Shown: positions 51,592 to 61,093, counted from the first letter of the stretch. The stretch: DNA of 64,000 bases from an uncultured Collinsella sp. (GCA_900541185.1 UQIQ01000001.1:1-64000); one strand, 5' to 3'. Program-made: numbers and translations. Notes: generated by a model not told the origin, from the sequence alone.

Positions 51592-52386
51592 ATGCTCGTT
51601 TATGTTCGCGGCGCTGGCGATATCGCCACGGGCGTCGCCGCTCGCTTGGTTCGCGCCGGCGTGTCGGTCGTTATGGCCGATATCGCGGTTCCCACGTGCA
51701 TCCGCCGCACAATCAGTTTTTGCGAGGCCATTCGCCTGGGCGAGGTCGAGGTCGAAGGCATTCGCGCTCGCTTTGCACTGACGCCGGCTGAGGCGCTCGA
51801 GATTACCCAAGCGGGGGATGTTGCCGTCGTGGTGGACCCTCAGGCCAAGATGCTTGATGAGCTTAAACCCGCGGCTGTGGTCGACGCGATTTTGGCCAAG
51901 CGCAACCTGAGCACCACGCGCGACATGGCGCCTGCCGTCATCGCCGTGGGGCCGGGCTTTACCGCGCCGGTTGACTGTGACGCCGTGGTCGAGACCATGC
52001 GCGGGCATTTTCTCGGCCGTGTCATTACCCAAGGTTCGCCGCAGCCCAACACGGGTGTGCCGGGCATTATCGCTGGCTATGGCAAGGAGCGCGTTATCCA
52101 CAGCCCCGCCGACGGCGTGTTTCGGTCTGACCGCGCAATCGGCGACATCGTGAGCGCCGGCGACGTGATTGGCTACGCGGGCGATACGCCCATGTGCACG
52201 CAGATCGATGGCTGTATGCGCGGGCTTTTGGCGAACGGCGTGCAGGTGACTGAGGGCTTTAAATGTGCCGATGTCGATCCGCGTGGCGATGCCAGCTATA
52301 TCAACTACATTTCGGACAAGGCGACGTCGGTCGGAGGCGGTGTGCTCGAGGCACTCGCTATGCTCACCGATGTCTTTAGAGGATAG
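51592..52386 (+). CDS. yqeB: YqeB: selenium-dependent molybdenum cofactor maturation protein
   Basis: A 264-residue protein of the YqeB/EF2563 family, linked to selenium-dependent molybdenum hydroxylases. The N-terminus has a Rossmann-like VYVRGAGDIATGVAARL. The middle contains AVGPGFTAP and the C-terminus KATSVGGGVLEAL. It is 9 bases before the xdhC-like gene. It supports selenium dependence of the hydroxylase in half I. Confidence 0.9.
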   Translation: MLVYVRGAGDIATGVAARLVRAGVSVVMADIAVPTCIRRTISFCEAIRLGEVEVEGIRARFALTPAEALEITQAGDVAVVVDPQAKMLDELKPAAVVDAILAKRNLSTTRDMAPAVIAVGPGFTAPVDCDAVVETMRGHFLGRVITQGSPQPNTGVPGIIAGYGKERVIHSPADGVFRSDRAIGDIVSAGDVIGYAGDTPMCTQIDGCMRGLLANGVQVTEGFKCADVDPRGDASYINYISDKATSVGGGVLEALAMLTDVFRG

Positions 52387-52395
52387 AAGGCGGCA

Positions 52396-53439
52396 ATGGA
52401 AAAGCTCGATGTGGTGAATGCTGCGCTTGGCGCTCTGCGTGCTGGCGAGACGTGCGAGCTCGTGGTCGTGGCCGGTACGGCGGGGTCGTCACCGCGCGGT
52501 GTGGGCGCATGGATGACTGTCTTTGCCGACGGCAGCCAGGCGGGCACCATCGGCGGCGGCAAGATTGAGCTCTTTGCGCTGGACGAGGCGCGCGAGCTGC
52601 TGAGCGCGGGACAGTCGCGTCTGGTCCGCTACACCATGGGCGGCGAGAACTCCGATACCGGCATGATCTGCGGCGGAGCCATCTGCCTGTGCTACCTGCA
52701 TCTGGATGCGACTCAGGCATCGTTGTTCCAAGAAATTGCCGACGTCTTGGCCTATCGGCGCATCGGCGACTTCGTCATCGACTATGAGCCGTTTATCGCG
52801 AGCGCACTCGAGGGCGATGTGGCCGAGTACCATGGCGAGGCATCGCGCCACACCATTGCGGGCTGCCCCGGGCTTTCGCTGGTGGAGGAGGGGAGTAAGG
52901 TCACCTACACCAACGCCGCCTCCGAGATTCCCGCGGCTCACATCGAGACACTCTGCCCCGAGGGCCTGACCTATATCTTTGGCTGCGGACATGTGGGCGC
53001 CGCGACGGCGCGGGTGCTCACGGGGGCGGGCTTTGCCGTCGTGGTTTGCGACGACCGCCCCGGCACGCTGACCCCCGAATGGGTGCCCGGTGTCTACGAC
53101 CGTCGTCTGGTCGACTACAAGAACCTGAGCAAACAGTGCCCCATCGGCCCGCGCGACCTGGTGGTCGTCGCCACGGCGGGCCACAAGTCCGATATCGACG
53201 TGGTGATTCAGGCCATGCGCGCCAAGCCTGCCTACCTGGGCTGCCTGGGATCGCGCCGCAAGACGGCCTTTGTGCGTGCCCGCCTGGAGCAGGAGGGCTT
53301 TACGCAGGACCAGATCGGCGAGCTGCATCTGCCGATCGGCGTTGCCATCGAGGCCGAGGATCCCGAGGAGATCGCCATCTCCATCGCCGCCGAGATGATC
53401 CACCTGCGCCGCACCAAACTCGTCCCCCGCAAGCGCTAA
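52396..53439 (+). CDS. xdhC: XdhC/CoxI family cofactor-insertion protein
   Basis: A 347-residue protein that delivers (often sulfurates) molybdenum cofactor to xanthine dehydrogenases. The XdhC N-domain contains GTAGSSPRGVGAWM and GTIGGGKIE. A C-terminal Rossmann domain starts IFGCGHVGAATARVL and contains CLGSRRKTAF. A Cys in MICGGAICLCYL may help sulfur or selenium handling. It is the last gene of purine half II. Confidence 0.88.
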   Translation: MEKLDVVNAALGALRAGETCELVVVAGTAGSSPRGVGAWMTVFADGSQAGTIGGGKIELFALDEARELLSAGQSRLVRYTMGGENSDTGMICGGAICLCYLHLDATQASLFQEIADVLAYRRIGDFVIDYEPFIASALEGDVAEYHGEASRHTIAGCPGLSLVEEGSKVTYTNAASEIPAAHIETLCPEGLTYIFGCGHVGAATARVLTGAGFAVVVCDDRPGTLTPEWVPGVYDRRLVDYKNLSKQCPIGPRDLVVVATAGHKSDIDVVIQAMRAKPAYLGCLGSRRKTAFVRARLEQEGFTQDQIGELHLPIGVAIEAEDPEEIAISIAAEMIHLRRTKLVPRKR

Positions 53440-53750
53440 TCGCATCCCCATATATGAGTTGCGGTGAAATACGGACTGTTTAAGCCTGTTAAGCCGTCAA
53501 ACAGTCCCTATTTCACCGCAACTGCTTTTTGGGATCCATTTGTGCGGGGGAGTTGTGGAGTTGTGCAGGCAGACGAGGTTTTTCTGGAAATACGCACCCA
53601 ATGCGCGTATAGTACCGATTGTTTTGTCGGCTCCTGCTGCGTCGAGTCCAAACCGCGAAATGCCATGAGTGGCGCGGATGCAGCCAGGAGGCACGAGGAC
53701 AACCCATTGTGGCCACGCCCCGTGCTTAAAACCCCAAGAAGGAGTGAACA
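53440..53750 (+). promoter_or_regulatory. Palindrome A2 and rplE promoter region (r-protein box 4)
   Basis: A palindrome with 25-base arms (53457-53481, 53499-53523, one mismatch) repeats palindrome A of 50671-50739. A TTTTT follows it, so it may terminate xdhC. Further down, ATACGC (53590-53595), a GCGTAT (53605-53610) and TATAGT (53608-53613) form the promoter-like box that resembles the ones before rplC and rplB. No gene is seen. Confidence 0.6.
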
Positions 53751-54308
53751 ATGGCAGAAGAGAAGTATGTGCCGCGTCTGAAGACCAAGTACAACAACGA
53801 GGTCAAGCAGCAGCTTCAGGACAAGTTCCAGTACGAGAACGTCATGATGATCCCCAAGTTTGAGAAGATCGTCGTGAACATGGGTGTCGGCGAGGCCGCT
53901 ACCGATTCCAAGGCCATCGACGGTGCCGTGCGCGACCTGCGCGCCATCACCGGCCAGCAGCCGATGATCACCCGTGCCCGCAAGTCCATCGCTACCTTCC
54001 GCCTGCGCGCTGGTATGCCGATCGGCTGCAAGGTTACCCTGCGTGGCGACCGTATGTGGGAGTTCTTCGATCGTCTGACCTCCGTCGCGATCCCCCGTAT
54101 CCGCGACTTCCGCGGCATCTCCGCCAAGAGCTTCGACGGCCGTGGTAACTTCTCCATGGGCGTCACCGAGCAGCTCATCTTCCCCGAGATCGACTTCGAC
54201 TCCGTCGATCACCAGCGCGGTATGGACATCACTTTCGTGACCACCGCCAATACCGATGAGGAGGCCAAGGCCCTTCTGGACGCCTTCGGTTTCCCGTTCA
54301 AGAAATAG
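53751..54308 (+). CDS. rplE: 50S ribosomal protein L5
   Basis: Binds 5S rRNA and contacts the P-site tRNA. The 185-residue protein has [18 protein letters not shown] and [18 protein letters not shown]. It is normally next to rplX; here it begins the second ribosomal segment with its own promoter region. AAGGAG precedes the ATG. A hairpin AAGCGCCG (54324-54331)/CGGCGCTT (54346-54353) follows. Confidence 0.95.
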   Translation: MAEEKYVPRLKTKYNNEVKQQLQDKFQYENVMMIPKFEKIVVNMGVGEAATDSKAIDGAVRDLRAITGQQPMITRARKSIATFRLRAGMPIGCKVTLRGDRMWEFFDRLTSVAIPRIRDFRGISAKSFDGRGNFSMGVTEQLIFPEIDFDSVDHQRGMDITFVTTANTDEEAKALLDAFGFPFKK

Positions 54309-54387
54309 GTTCACCTGCCCTATAAGCGCCGTTCCCACAAGGGGGCGGCGCTTGGGGCGAACAATACTCTATGTGAGGAGGATATAA

Positions 54388-54573
54388 GTGGCTAAGACAT
54401 CGATGATCGTCAAGTGCAATCGCAAGCAGAAGTTCTCTACTCGTGAGTACACGCGCTGCCAGCGCTGCGGCCGTCCGCACTCTGTGTACCGCAAGTTCGG
54501 CCTGTGCCGTGTCTGCTTCCGCGAGCTTGCACTCAAGGGCGAGCTTCCCGGCGTTAAGAAGGCCAGCTGGTAA
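54388..54573 (+). CDS. rpsZ: 30S ribosomal protein S14, zinc type
   Basis: A 61-residue S14 of the zinc-binding form, with Cys24/Cys27 and Cys40/Cys43. The short C+ form is usual for Gram-positive bacteria. It starts at GTG 54388 after GAGGAGG. It contacts 16S rRNA in the subunit head. Confidence 0.95.
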   Translation: MAKTSMIVKCNRKQKFSTREYTRCQRCGRPHSVYRKFGLCRVCFRELALKGELPGVKKASW

Positions 54574-54692
54574 GTCACTACCAGCGTTTCAAGCATCAGT
54601 TTGGAACAGGGAAAACGCGCTAAAAAGGCTTTGCCGTTAAGGGCGGCGAAGAACCAAGAGCACGTGTTCATCAAGAACGAAGGAGAATCTGT

Positions 54693-55091
54693 ATGAACCT
54701 TACAGACCCGATCGCAGATATGCTTACGCGCATCCGTAACGCTAACTCTGTGAACAAGGCCACGGTCTCCATGCCGAGCAGCAAGAAGCTCGTCGAGATC
54801 GCTCGTGTTCTGCACGAGGAGGGCTACATCGAGGGCTACGATGTCGAGGACACCGTTCCCCAGAAGACTCTGCACATCACGCTTAAGTATGGTCCCAAGA
54901 AGGCTAAGGTCATCAACGGCATCCGCCGCATTTCCAAGCCGGGCCTGCGTAAGTACACCGGCGTTGCCGATATGCCCCGCGTCCGCGGTGGCCTTGGTAC
55001 CGCCATTATTTCCACCAGCCATGGCGTCATGACCGACCGCGATGCTCGCAAGCACAACGTCGGCGGCGAGATCATCGCTTACGTCTGGTAA
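54693..55091 (+). CDS. rpsH: 30S ribosomal protein S8
   Basis: Primary 16S rRNA-binding protein. The 132 residues start [18 protein letters not shown] and end with [20 protein letters not shown] lies in the middle. In the usual spc order. AAGGAG precedes the ATG, after a 119-base spacer. Confidence 0.96.
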   Translation: MNLTDPIADMLTRIRNANSVNKATVSMPSSKKLVEIARVLHEEGYIEGYDVEDTVPQKTLHITLKYGPKKAKVINGIRRISKPGLRKYTGVADMPRVRGGLGTAIISTSHGVMTDRDARKHNVGGEIIAYVW

Positions 55092-55124
55092 TTCGCTCGG
55101 TAGGTAGAAGGAAAGGAGATCACC

Positions 55125-55661
55125 GTGTCTCGTATCGGTAATAAGCCTGTCCAGATTCCCGCCGGAGTCGAAGTGGCAGTCAACGGCAACAACGTTGTCG
55201 TCAAGGGCCCCAAGGGCCAGCTCGAGCTCGATGTCTTTGAGAAGCTCGCTATCAACGTCGAGGACAACGTCCTCACCGTTTCCCGTCCCGACGACGAGCG
55301 TGAGACCCGTGCCCGCCACGGCCTCACCCGCGCCCTCATCCACAACATGGTTGTTGGCGTTTCCGAGGGCTTCGAGAAGAAGCTCGAGCTCGCCGGCGTC
55401 GGTTACCGCGTGCAGCAGAAGGGCAAGAACCTCGAGTTCTCCCTGGGCTTCTCGCACCCCGTGATCGTCGAGGCTCCCGAGGGCATCACCTTCGAGGTTC
55501 CCGACAACACCCACGTGAACGTCAAGGGTATCAACAAGCAGCAGGTCGGTCAGATCGCCGCTGAGATCCGCGGCCATCGTCCTCCCGAGCCTTACAAGGG
55601 CAAGGGTATCCACTACGTTGGCGAGCACATCCGCCGCAAGCTGGGTAAGGCCGCCAAGTAG
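55125..55661 (+). CDS. rplF: 50S ribosomal protein L6
   Basis: Two-domain large-subunit protein near the factor-binding site. The 178 residues start [14 protein letters not shown] from a GTG codon after GAAAGGAG, and end with [16 protein letters not shown], the L6 signature. A perfect stem CCAGCACC/GGTGCTGG (55687-55708) lies in the gap before rplR. Confidence 0.96.
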   Translation: MSRIGNKPVQIPAGVEVAVNGNNVVVKGPKGQLELDVFEKLAINVEDNVLTVSRPDDERETRARHGLTRALIHNMVVGVSEGFEKKLELAGVGYRVQQKGKNLEFSLGFSHPVIVEAPEGITFEVPDNTHVNVKGINKQQVGQIAAEIRGHRPPEPYKGKGIHYVGEHIRRKLGKAAK

Positions 55662-55736
55662 TCGTAACCGACTCACTCGCATAAGACCAGCACCCCGTCA
55701 GGTGCTGGCAAGATCAACCTTTTTAGGAGTTTACGT

Positions 55737-56105
55737 ATGAACAAGCATAAGGCGAAGCTGGAAGGCCTCAAGCGTCGTCAGCGTCGTGTTCGCGGCAAGG
55801 TCTCGGGTACCTCCGAGCGTCCGCGTCTTCGCGTGACCCGTACTAACGCCAACATCTATGCCCAGATCATCGACGACAGCAAGGGCTCCAGCCTGACGCT
55901 CGTCTCTGCCTCGACCCTCGAGGCCGAGTTCAAGGGCACCCACACCTCGAACAAGGAGGCTGCGGAGAAGGTCGGTCAGCTCGTTGGCAAGCGCGCCATC
56001 GAGGCCGGCATCACCAAGGTCGCCTTCGATCGCGGTGGCCGTATCTACCATGGCCGCGTCAAGGCCCTCGCCGACGGTGCTCGTGCCGCCGGTCTCGAGT
56101 TCTAG
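55737..56105 (+). CDS. rplR: 50S ribosomal protein L18
   Basis: Binds 5S rRNA. The 122-residue protein has [18 protein letters not shown] and [20 protein letters not shown]. It lies 14 bases before rpsE. TTAGGAG precedes the ATG. Confidence 0.95.
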   Translation: MNKHKAKLEGLKRRQRRVRGKVSGTSERPRLRVTRTNANIYAQIIDDSKGSSLTLVSASTLEAEFKGTHTSNKEAAEKVGQLVGKRAIEAGITKVAFDRGGRIYHGRVKALADGARAAGLEF

Positions 56106-56119
56106 GAGGTATGTAGCAC

Positions 56120-56644
56120 ATGGCTCGTAATCAGAAGCAGCAGCGCGAGGCCTCCGAGTTCGAGGAGCGCGTCGTTTACATCAACCGCGTGTCGAAGACC
56201 GTCAAGGGTGGTCGTCGCATGAGCCTCGTCGCTCTCGTCGTCGTTGGCGACGGCAAGGGCAACGTCGGCGTTGGCATGGGCAAGTCCGCTGAGGTGCCCA
56301 TGGCCATCTCCAAGGCATCTCTCGATGCCAAGAAGAACATGTTCCACGTGCCGGTGACCGAGCAGGGCACCATCCCGCACGAGGTTCTCGGCCACTTTGG
56401 TGCCGGCCGCATCATCATCAAGCCCGCTGTCGAGGGTACCGGCGTTATCGCCGGCGGCGCTGTGCGTCCCCTCTTTGAGCTTGCTGGCATCAAGAACGTC
56501 CTGTCCAAGTCCCTCGGTACCGACAACGGCCTCAACATCATCAAGGCTGCCGTCGAGGGCCTCAAGGAGCTCTCCAGCCCTGAGGACGTCGCGGCTCGCC
56601 GTGGCCTGACGGTCTCCGAGATGTTCGTCGGTAAGGAGAACTAA
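56120..56644 (+). CDS. rpsE: 30S ribosomal protein S5
   Basis: Decoding-fidelity protein. The 174 residues have [36 protein letters not shown] and [24 protein letters not shown] precedes the ATG. Two bases separate its stop from rpmD. Confidence 0.96.
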   Translation: MARNQKQQREASEFEERVVYINRVSKTVKGGRRMSLVALVVVGDGKGNVGVGMGKSAEVPMAISKASLDAKKNMFHVPVTEQGTIPHEVLGHFGAGRIIIKPAVEGTGVIAGGAVRPLFELAGIKNVLSKSLGTDNGLNIIKAAVEGLKELSSPEDVAARRGLTVSEMFVGKEN

Positions 56645-56646
56645 GC

Positions 56647-56829
56647 ATGGCTGACACCATCAAGATCAAGCAGGTCCGCAGCACCAACGGTTGCAAGCAG
56701 GACCAGGTCCGTACTGTCCGTGCCCTCGGTCTCCACAGGATCCGCGAGGTTCGCGAGATTGCTGACAACGAGTCCGTCCGCGGCATGATCTTCAAGGTCA
56801 AGCACCTTGTCGAGATTGTAGAGGAGTAG
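56647..56829 (+). CDS. rpmD: 50S ribosomal protein L30
   Basis: A 60-residue large-subunit protein, with KIKQVRSTNGCKQDQVRTVR and LHRIREVREIADNESVRGMI. In canonical position between rpsE and rplO. TAAGGAG near the rpsE stop is its ribosome site. Confidence 0.94.
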   Translation: MADTIKIKQVRSTNGCKQDQVRTVRALGLHRIREVREIADNESVRGMIFKVKHLVEIVEE

Positions 56830-56832
56830 CAA

Positions 56833-57282
56833 ATGCAGCTTCACGATCTTACTCCCGCGCCCGGTTCCACCAAGAACCGCAAGCGCGTCGGCCGTGGCAA
56901 TTCTTCGGGTCACGGCACCACTTCTGGCCGCGGTCAGAAGGGCCAGGGTTCCCGCTCTGGCGGCACCAAGGGTGCCGGCTTCGAGGGTGGCCAGACTCCG
57001 CTGGCTATGCGCCTGCCCAAGCTTCCGGGCTTCCGTAACCCCCGTCGTATCGAGTACACCGCTGTTAACGTTGAGCGTCTCGAGCGTAAGTTCGAGGACG
57101 GCGCTGTGATCGACGGTGCCGCTCTTAAGGCCGCTCGCATCACCAAGAGCGAGTTCGAGCCCGTCAAGGTGCTCGGCAATGGTGAGCTCACCAAGAAGTT
57201 CACGGTCAAGGTCGACAAGGTCAGCGCTTCTGCGCAGGCCAAGATCGAGGCCGCCGGCGGAAAGGTCGAGCTGCCGTGCTAA
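56833..57282 (+). CDS. rplO: 50S ribosomal protein L15
   Basis: Late-assembly large-subunit protein. The 149 residues contain the Gly/Arg-rich N-terminus [20 protein letters not shown] and [16 protein letters not shown]. Its end overlaps the GTG start of secY by seven bases, coupling ribosomal and translocon synthesis. Confidence 0.96.
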   Translation: MQLHDLTPAPGSTKNRKRVGRGNSSGHGTTSGRGQKGQGSRSGGTKGAGFEGGQTPLAMRLPKLPGFRNPRRIEYTAVNVERLERKFEDGAVIDGAALKAARITKSEFEPVKVLGNGELTKKFTVKVDKVSASAQAKIEAAGGKVELPC

Positions 57283-58562
57283 ATGGTCTTAAGAATGCTT
57301 TCCGCATCAAAGAATTGCGCGAAAAGATTCTTTTTACCATAGCTATGCTCGTCGTGTACCGCATTGGTGCGCACGTTCCTGTGCCCGGCATTCCCTTCCA
57401 GGGGATGCTGGGCCTTTTCTCGACCGATAACAATTCGGTCGCCGCAGGTGCTATGGCCCTCCTGAATCTTTTCTCTGGCGGCGCGTTGAGCTATGTGTCG
57501 GTGTTTTCGCTGGGCATCATGCCTTACATCACCAGCTCGATCATCCTCCAGATGCTCCAGGCCGTTGTGCCTTCCCTGCATGAGCTTGCCCGCGAGGGCG
57601 AGGTCGGTCAGACCAAGATTACGCAGTATTCGCGTTACCTCACCCTTGCTCTGGCAATCCTCAACTCCGTGGGTTACCTCTTCCTCTTTAAGAGCTTCGG
57701 CATCAGCTTCAATGGCGCCGGCGCTCCCGAGATCATCTTCGACCTCATGATCGTCGGCACGCTCACTGCGGGCGCCATGCTGATCATGTGGATTGGTGAG
57801 CTCATCACCCAGCGCGGTATCGGCAATGGCATGTCGCTGATCATCTTTGCGAACATCATGGCCGGTCTGCCGCAGGCTATCTTCTCCAGCACCGAGGGCA
57901 ATGCCGGTGGCATCATCACCATGGTGATCATCTGCGCCATCATCCTGCTGGTTATCCCGCTGATTGTTTTCCTTGAGCGCGGCCAGCGCCGCATCCCGGT
58001 CTCCTACGCTAAGCGCGTCGTGGGCCGTCGCATGATGGGTGGTCAGACCACCTACCTGCCCATCAAGGTCAACACCGCGGGTGTCGTGCCAATCATCTTC
58101 GCTTCGGCGCTGCTGTACTTCCCGGCTCAGATTGCCGTGTTCTTCCCCGGCATCGGCTGGATTCAGGCAGTTGCCTCTGCGCTTTCGCGCGGCTGGCTCA
58201 ACTGGGTGCTTAACGTTGTCCTCATCGTGTTTTTCGCGTACTTCTACACCTCCATGGTGTTCAACCCCGATGACACGGCCGACAACCTTAAGAAGCAGGG
58301 CGGCTTTATTCCGGGCGTGCGTCCGGGTAGGGCTACCGCGGCCTACATCAAGAACGCGCTCAACAAGATTACGCTTCCCAGCGCTGTCTTTTTGGCGCTC
58401 ATCGCCATCGTGCCTTCGATCATCTTCTCCTTTACGGGTAACCAGCTGATCCAGGCATTTGGCGGCACGTCCATCCTCATCATGGTCGGCGTCGTGCTCG
58501 ACACGGTCGATAAGCTCGAAGGCCAGATCAAGATGTATGATTACGATGGATTCTTTAAATAG
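57276..58562 (+). CDS. secY: Protein translocase subunit SecY
   Basis: Membrane channel of the Sec pathway. The 428-residue protein has ten hydrophobic segments, the plug region [16 protein letters not shown], and [20 protein letters not shown]. The start is GTG 57276 ([14 protein letters not shown]), overlapping rplO; the ATG at 57283 is out of frame. Ribosome site GGAAAGG lies inside rplO. Confidence 0.96.
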   Translation: MLNGLKNAFRIKELREKILFTIAMLVVYRIGAHVPVPGIPFQGMLGLFSTDNNSVAAGAMALLNLFSGGALSYVSVFSLGIMPYITSSIILQMLQAVVPSLHELAREGEVGQTKITQYSRYLTLALAILNSVGYLFLFKSFGISFNGAGAPEIIFDLMIVGTLTAGAMLIMWIGELITQRGIGNGMSLIIFANIMAGLPQAIFSSTEGNAGGIITMVIICAIILLVIPLIVFLERGQRRIPVSYAKRVVGRRMMGGQTTYLPIKVNTAGVVPIIFASALLYFPAQIAVFFPGIGWIQAVASALSRGWLNWVLNVVLIVFFAYFYTSMVFNPDDTADNLKKQGGFIPGVRPGRATAAYIKNALNKITLPSAVFLALIAIVPSIIFSFTGNQLIQAFGGTSILIMVGVVLDTVDKLEGQIKMYDYDGFFK

Positions 58563-58580
58563 GCTAGAGGAGGATTGCTC

Positions 58581-59207
58581 ATGAACCTCGTATTGCTCGG
58601 AGCTCCGGGTGCCGGTAAGGGTACCGTCGCACAGGAGCTCGTCGCCGAGTTTGGCGTCGCTCACATTTCCACGGGCGACCTGCTGCGTGCTGCCGTCAAG
58701 GGTGGCACCGAGCTTGGTATTCAGGCTAAGAAGTACATGGACGCTGGCGAGCTCGTTCCCGATCAGCTCGTGATCGACCTTGTCAAGGAGCGCCTTGCCG
58801 CCGATGACGCCCAGCAGGGCTTCATCCTCGACGGCTTCCCGCGCAACACCGCCCAGGCCGTGACGCTCGATTCCGAGCTCTCCGCCATGGGTCGCGAGAT
58901 CGACTGCGCCCTTCTGGTCGATGTGGCCCCCGAGGTCATTATCGATCGTCTGTCTTCGCGTCGCACCTGCCGCGCCTGCGGTTACACCGGCACCGCTGCC
59001 GATGCTACCTGCCCCAAGTGTGGCGGCGAGATGTATCAGCGCGACGACGACAAGCCCGAGACCATCAAGAACCGTCTCGACGTCTACGAGAAGTCCACGA
59101 GCCCGCTCGTCGACTACTATCGTGGCCAGGGTCTGCTCAAGTCGGTCAACGGTGACCAGGCTCGCGAGACCGTGTACGGGGATGTCAAAGAGGCTCTCGG
59201 TCTATGA
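58581..59207 (+). CDS. adk: Adenylate kinase
   Basis: Converts AMP plus ATP to two ADP. The 208 residues have the P-loop GAPGAGKG (7-14) and the LID with a four-Cys zinc site (CRACG...CPKC), the zinc type typical of Gram-positive bacteria. ATG 58581 is 7 bases after GAGGAGG; a TTG at 58575 is less likely. Its stop overlaps the map start (ATGA). Confidence 0.96.
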   Translation: MNLVLLGAPGAGKGTVAQELVAEFGVAHISTGDLLRAAVKGGTELGIQAKKYMDAGELVPDQLVIDLVKERLAADDAQQGFILDGFPRNTAQAVTLDSELSAMGREIDCALLVDVAPEVIIDRLSSRRTCRACGYTGTAADATCPKCGGEMYQRDDDKPETIKNRLDVYEKSTSPLVDYYRGQGLLKSVNGDQARETVYGDVKEALGL

Positions 59208-59992
59208 TCAAGATTAAGTCTGCAACGCAAATCGAGCAGATGAAGAAGGCAGGAGCGCTATCTAAGATGGCGCTCCGCCACGTTGGAGCCATGGTGCGCC
59301 CCGGCGTTTCGACTTTTGAGCTCGATCAGCTCGCGGAGCAGATTATCCGCATGCATGGTGGCATCCCAGCCTTTAAGGGTTACGGCGGGTTTCCCGGAAC
59401 CATTTGCGCATCGATTAACGATGCCGTGGTACACGGTATTCCCAACCCCGACATGATCCTGCGCGATGGCGATATCATCTCCATCGATACGGGAGCCGTT
59501 GTCGACGGTTGGGTCGGCGATAACGCTTGGACGTTTTTCGTCGGCACCCCCACGCCCGAAGCCAAGGCTTTGTGCGAGATCACGCGCGATTGCCTTAAGG
59601 CTGCCATCGAGCAGGCTGTTCCCGGTAACCATATCGGGGACGTCGGTTATGCCGTTCAGTCCCTCGCCGAGTCTCACGGTTACGGCGTGCTTCGCGATTA
59701 TGTGGGCCATGGCATTGGCCGCGTGATGCACGAGGACCCCAACGTTCCTAACTATGGAAAGAAGGGGAGGGGCGTTCGCCTCCAGGCCGGCATGGTCATT
59801 GCCATCGAGCCGATGGTTACGATGGGTTCCAACCATGTGAGCACGGGCTCCGACGGTTGGATCGTCACGACCAACGACCACCTGCCCGCCGCGCACTACG
59901 AGAACACCGTCGCCATTACCAATGACGGCCCGGTGATTCTCACCACGGATGCGCAAGGTGCTTGGTGTTCGCTCCAAGGCGGAGAAATGTAA
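59204..59992 (+). CDS. map: Methionine aminopeptidase, type I
   Basis: Removes the N-terminal Met of new proteins. The 262 residues show the dinuclear metal ligands: Asp in SIDTGAVV, Asp in WVGDNAWTF, His in GHGIGRVMHEDP, Glu in AIEPMV and Glu in HYENTVAIT. The last codons lie inside the large inverted repeat at 59984-60112. Confidence 0.95.
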   Translation: MIKIKSATQIEQMKKAGALSKMALRHVGAMVRPGVSTFELDQLAEQIIRMHGGIPAFKGYGGFPGTICASINDAVVHGIPNPDMILRDGDIISIDTGAVVDGWVGDNAWTFFVGTPTPEAKALCEITRDCLKAAIEQAVPGNHIGDVGYAVQSLAESHGYGVLRDYVGHGIGRVMHEDPNVPNYGKKGRGVRLQAGMVIAIEPMVTMGSNHVSTGSDGWIVTTNDHLPAAHYENTVAITNDGPVILTTDAQGAWCSLQGGEM

Positions 59993-60112
59993 AAGTCGCC
60001 GCCCCCTGATGCCCAACCTCGCCTTTCAATTTCGAAGGCATGACCCCAAGGTCTATGCCTTCTCATTTCAAGGCGATCTTGGGCATCAGGGAACGGCTTT
60101 GTTTTACATTTC
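59984..60112. repeat. 129-bp nested inverted-repeat element between map and infA
   Basis: Outer arms GAAATGTAAAA (59984-59994) and TTTTACATTTC (60102-60112) enclose CCCTGATGCCCAA (60004-60016)/TTGGGCATCAGGG (60079-60091), then CGCCTT/AAGGCG, GAAGGCAT/ATGCCTTC and GACC/GGTC in register. It overlaps the map stop codon. It looks like a mobile miniature element or a large structured RNA end. Confidence 0.85.
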
Positions 60113-60156
60113 AAATGTAACAAGTTCCACTTAGTTGTGGAGCCATTACGAAGTTA

Positions 60157-60185
60157 TTACGATGCGTATATACGTGTTGTAGAAT
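60157..60185 (+). promoter_or_regulatory. Candidate promoter for infA
   Basis: TTACGA (60157-60162) and TAGAAT (60180-60185) are 17 bases apart, downstream of the palindrome, giving a leader of about 35 bases to infA. Confidence 0.5.
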
Positions 60186-60224
60186 ACTCAATCGCTGTCG
60201 TTTTCTAGAGAAAGATGATTGCTT

Positions 60225-60443
60225 GTGAAGAAGGAAGACGCAATTGAGCTCGAGGGTACGGTAAAAGAGCCGCTGCCCAACGCCATGTTTAAGGTCGAGC
60301 TCGAGAACGGTCATTCGGTTCTGTGCAACATTTCTGGCAAGATCCGAATGAATTACATCCGCATTCTCCCCGGTGACAGGGTTGTCGTGGAGCTTTCCCC
60401 GTACGACCTGACCCGCGGCCGCATCACCTATCGCTATAAATAG
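60225..60443 (+). CDS. infA: Translation initiation factor IF-1
   Basis: A 72-residue OB-fold factor that blocks the A site during initiation. The sequence [24 protein letters not shown] and [19 protein letters not shown] is typical. The start is taken as GTG 60225, matching the family length; TTG 60219 is also in frame. GAGAAAG lies 10 bases before the GTG. Confidence 0.94.
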   Translation: MKKEDAIELEGTVKEPLPNAMFKVELENGHSVLCNISGKIRMNYIRILPGDRVVVELSPYDLTRGRITYRYK

Positions 60444-60590
60444 CGGCACGCATACACGCTCTTTTCCGACTGCAGGCTTAGCTCAACCTACGGTCGGTTT
60501 GCGTGTGAAGACCAGCCATAGTTTTAAACGCCTGCGGCTGGGCGAGTAGATAGTAGGGAAGTAGTTTGAGCGCTACCGAAAGGAAGAACG

Positions 60591-60704
60591 ATGAAGGTAC
60601 GTCCTTCGGTCAAGAAGATGTGCGATAAGTGCAAAATCATTAGGCGCCATGGCAAGGTCCTCGTCATTTGCGAGAACCCCCGTCATAAGCAGCGTCAGGG
60701 TTAA
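60591..60704 (+). CDS. rpmJ: 50S ribosomal protein L36
   Basis: A 37-residue zinc ribbon protein ([20 protein letters not shown], in part) with the zinc ligands Cys11, Cys14, Cys27 and His32. ATG 60591 follows AAAGGAAG. It lies 14 bases before rpsM. This is the zinc-containing paralogue. Confidence 0.95.
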   Translation: MKVRPSVKKMCDKCKIIRRHGKVLVICENPRHKQRQG

Positions 60705-60718
60705 GAGAGGAGACTACG

Positions 60719-61093
60719 TTGGCCCGTATTAATGGTGTCGACCTCCCGCGTGAGAAGCGCGTTGAGATCGGTCTGACCTACATTTACGGCATCGGCCGCA
60801 CCACTGCGACGAAGATTTGCGTCGAGTGCAACGTTAACGTGGATACGCGCGTTAAGGACCTCACCGAGGATGAGGTTAACGCCATCCGCGATTATATCGA
60901 TAAGAACCAGATCATGGTTGAGGGCGACCTCCGCCGTGAGCGCAACCAGAACGTCAAGCGCCTTATGGACATCGGCTGCAACCGCGGCCTTCGTCACCGC
61001 AAGGGCCTCCCGGTCCGCGGCCAGCGCACCCACACTAACGCTCGTACCCGCAAGGGCCCGAAGCGTCAGATCGGTGCTAAGAAGAAGAAATAA
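60719..61093 (+). CDS. rpsM: 30S ribosomal protein S13
   Basis: Small-subunit head protein contacting tRNA. The 124 residues start [20 protein letters not shown] from a TTG codon after AGAGAGGAG, and end with the basic tail [19 protein letters not shown]. In normal order. Confidence 0.95.
   Translation: MARINGVDLPREKRVEIGLTYIYGIGRTTATKICVECNVNVDTRVKDLTEDEVNAIRDYIDKNQIMVEGDLRRERNQNVKRLMDIGCNRGLRHRKGLPVRGQRTHTNARTRKGPKRQIGAKKKK

Noticed and set aside
16326..53750. 37-kb block as a prophage or integrative element
   Set aside because: No integrase, phage structural, conjugation or tRNA attachment-site features were found. Most genes are metabolic and have genus-like composition.
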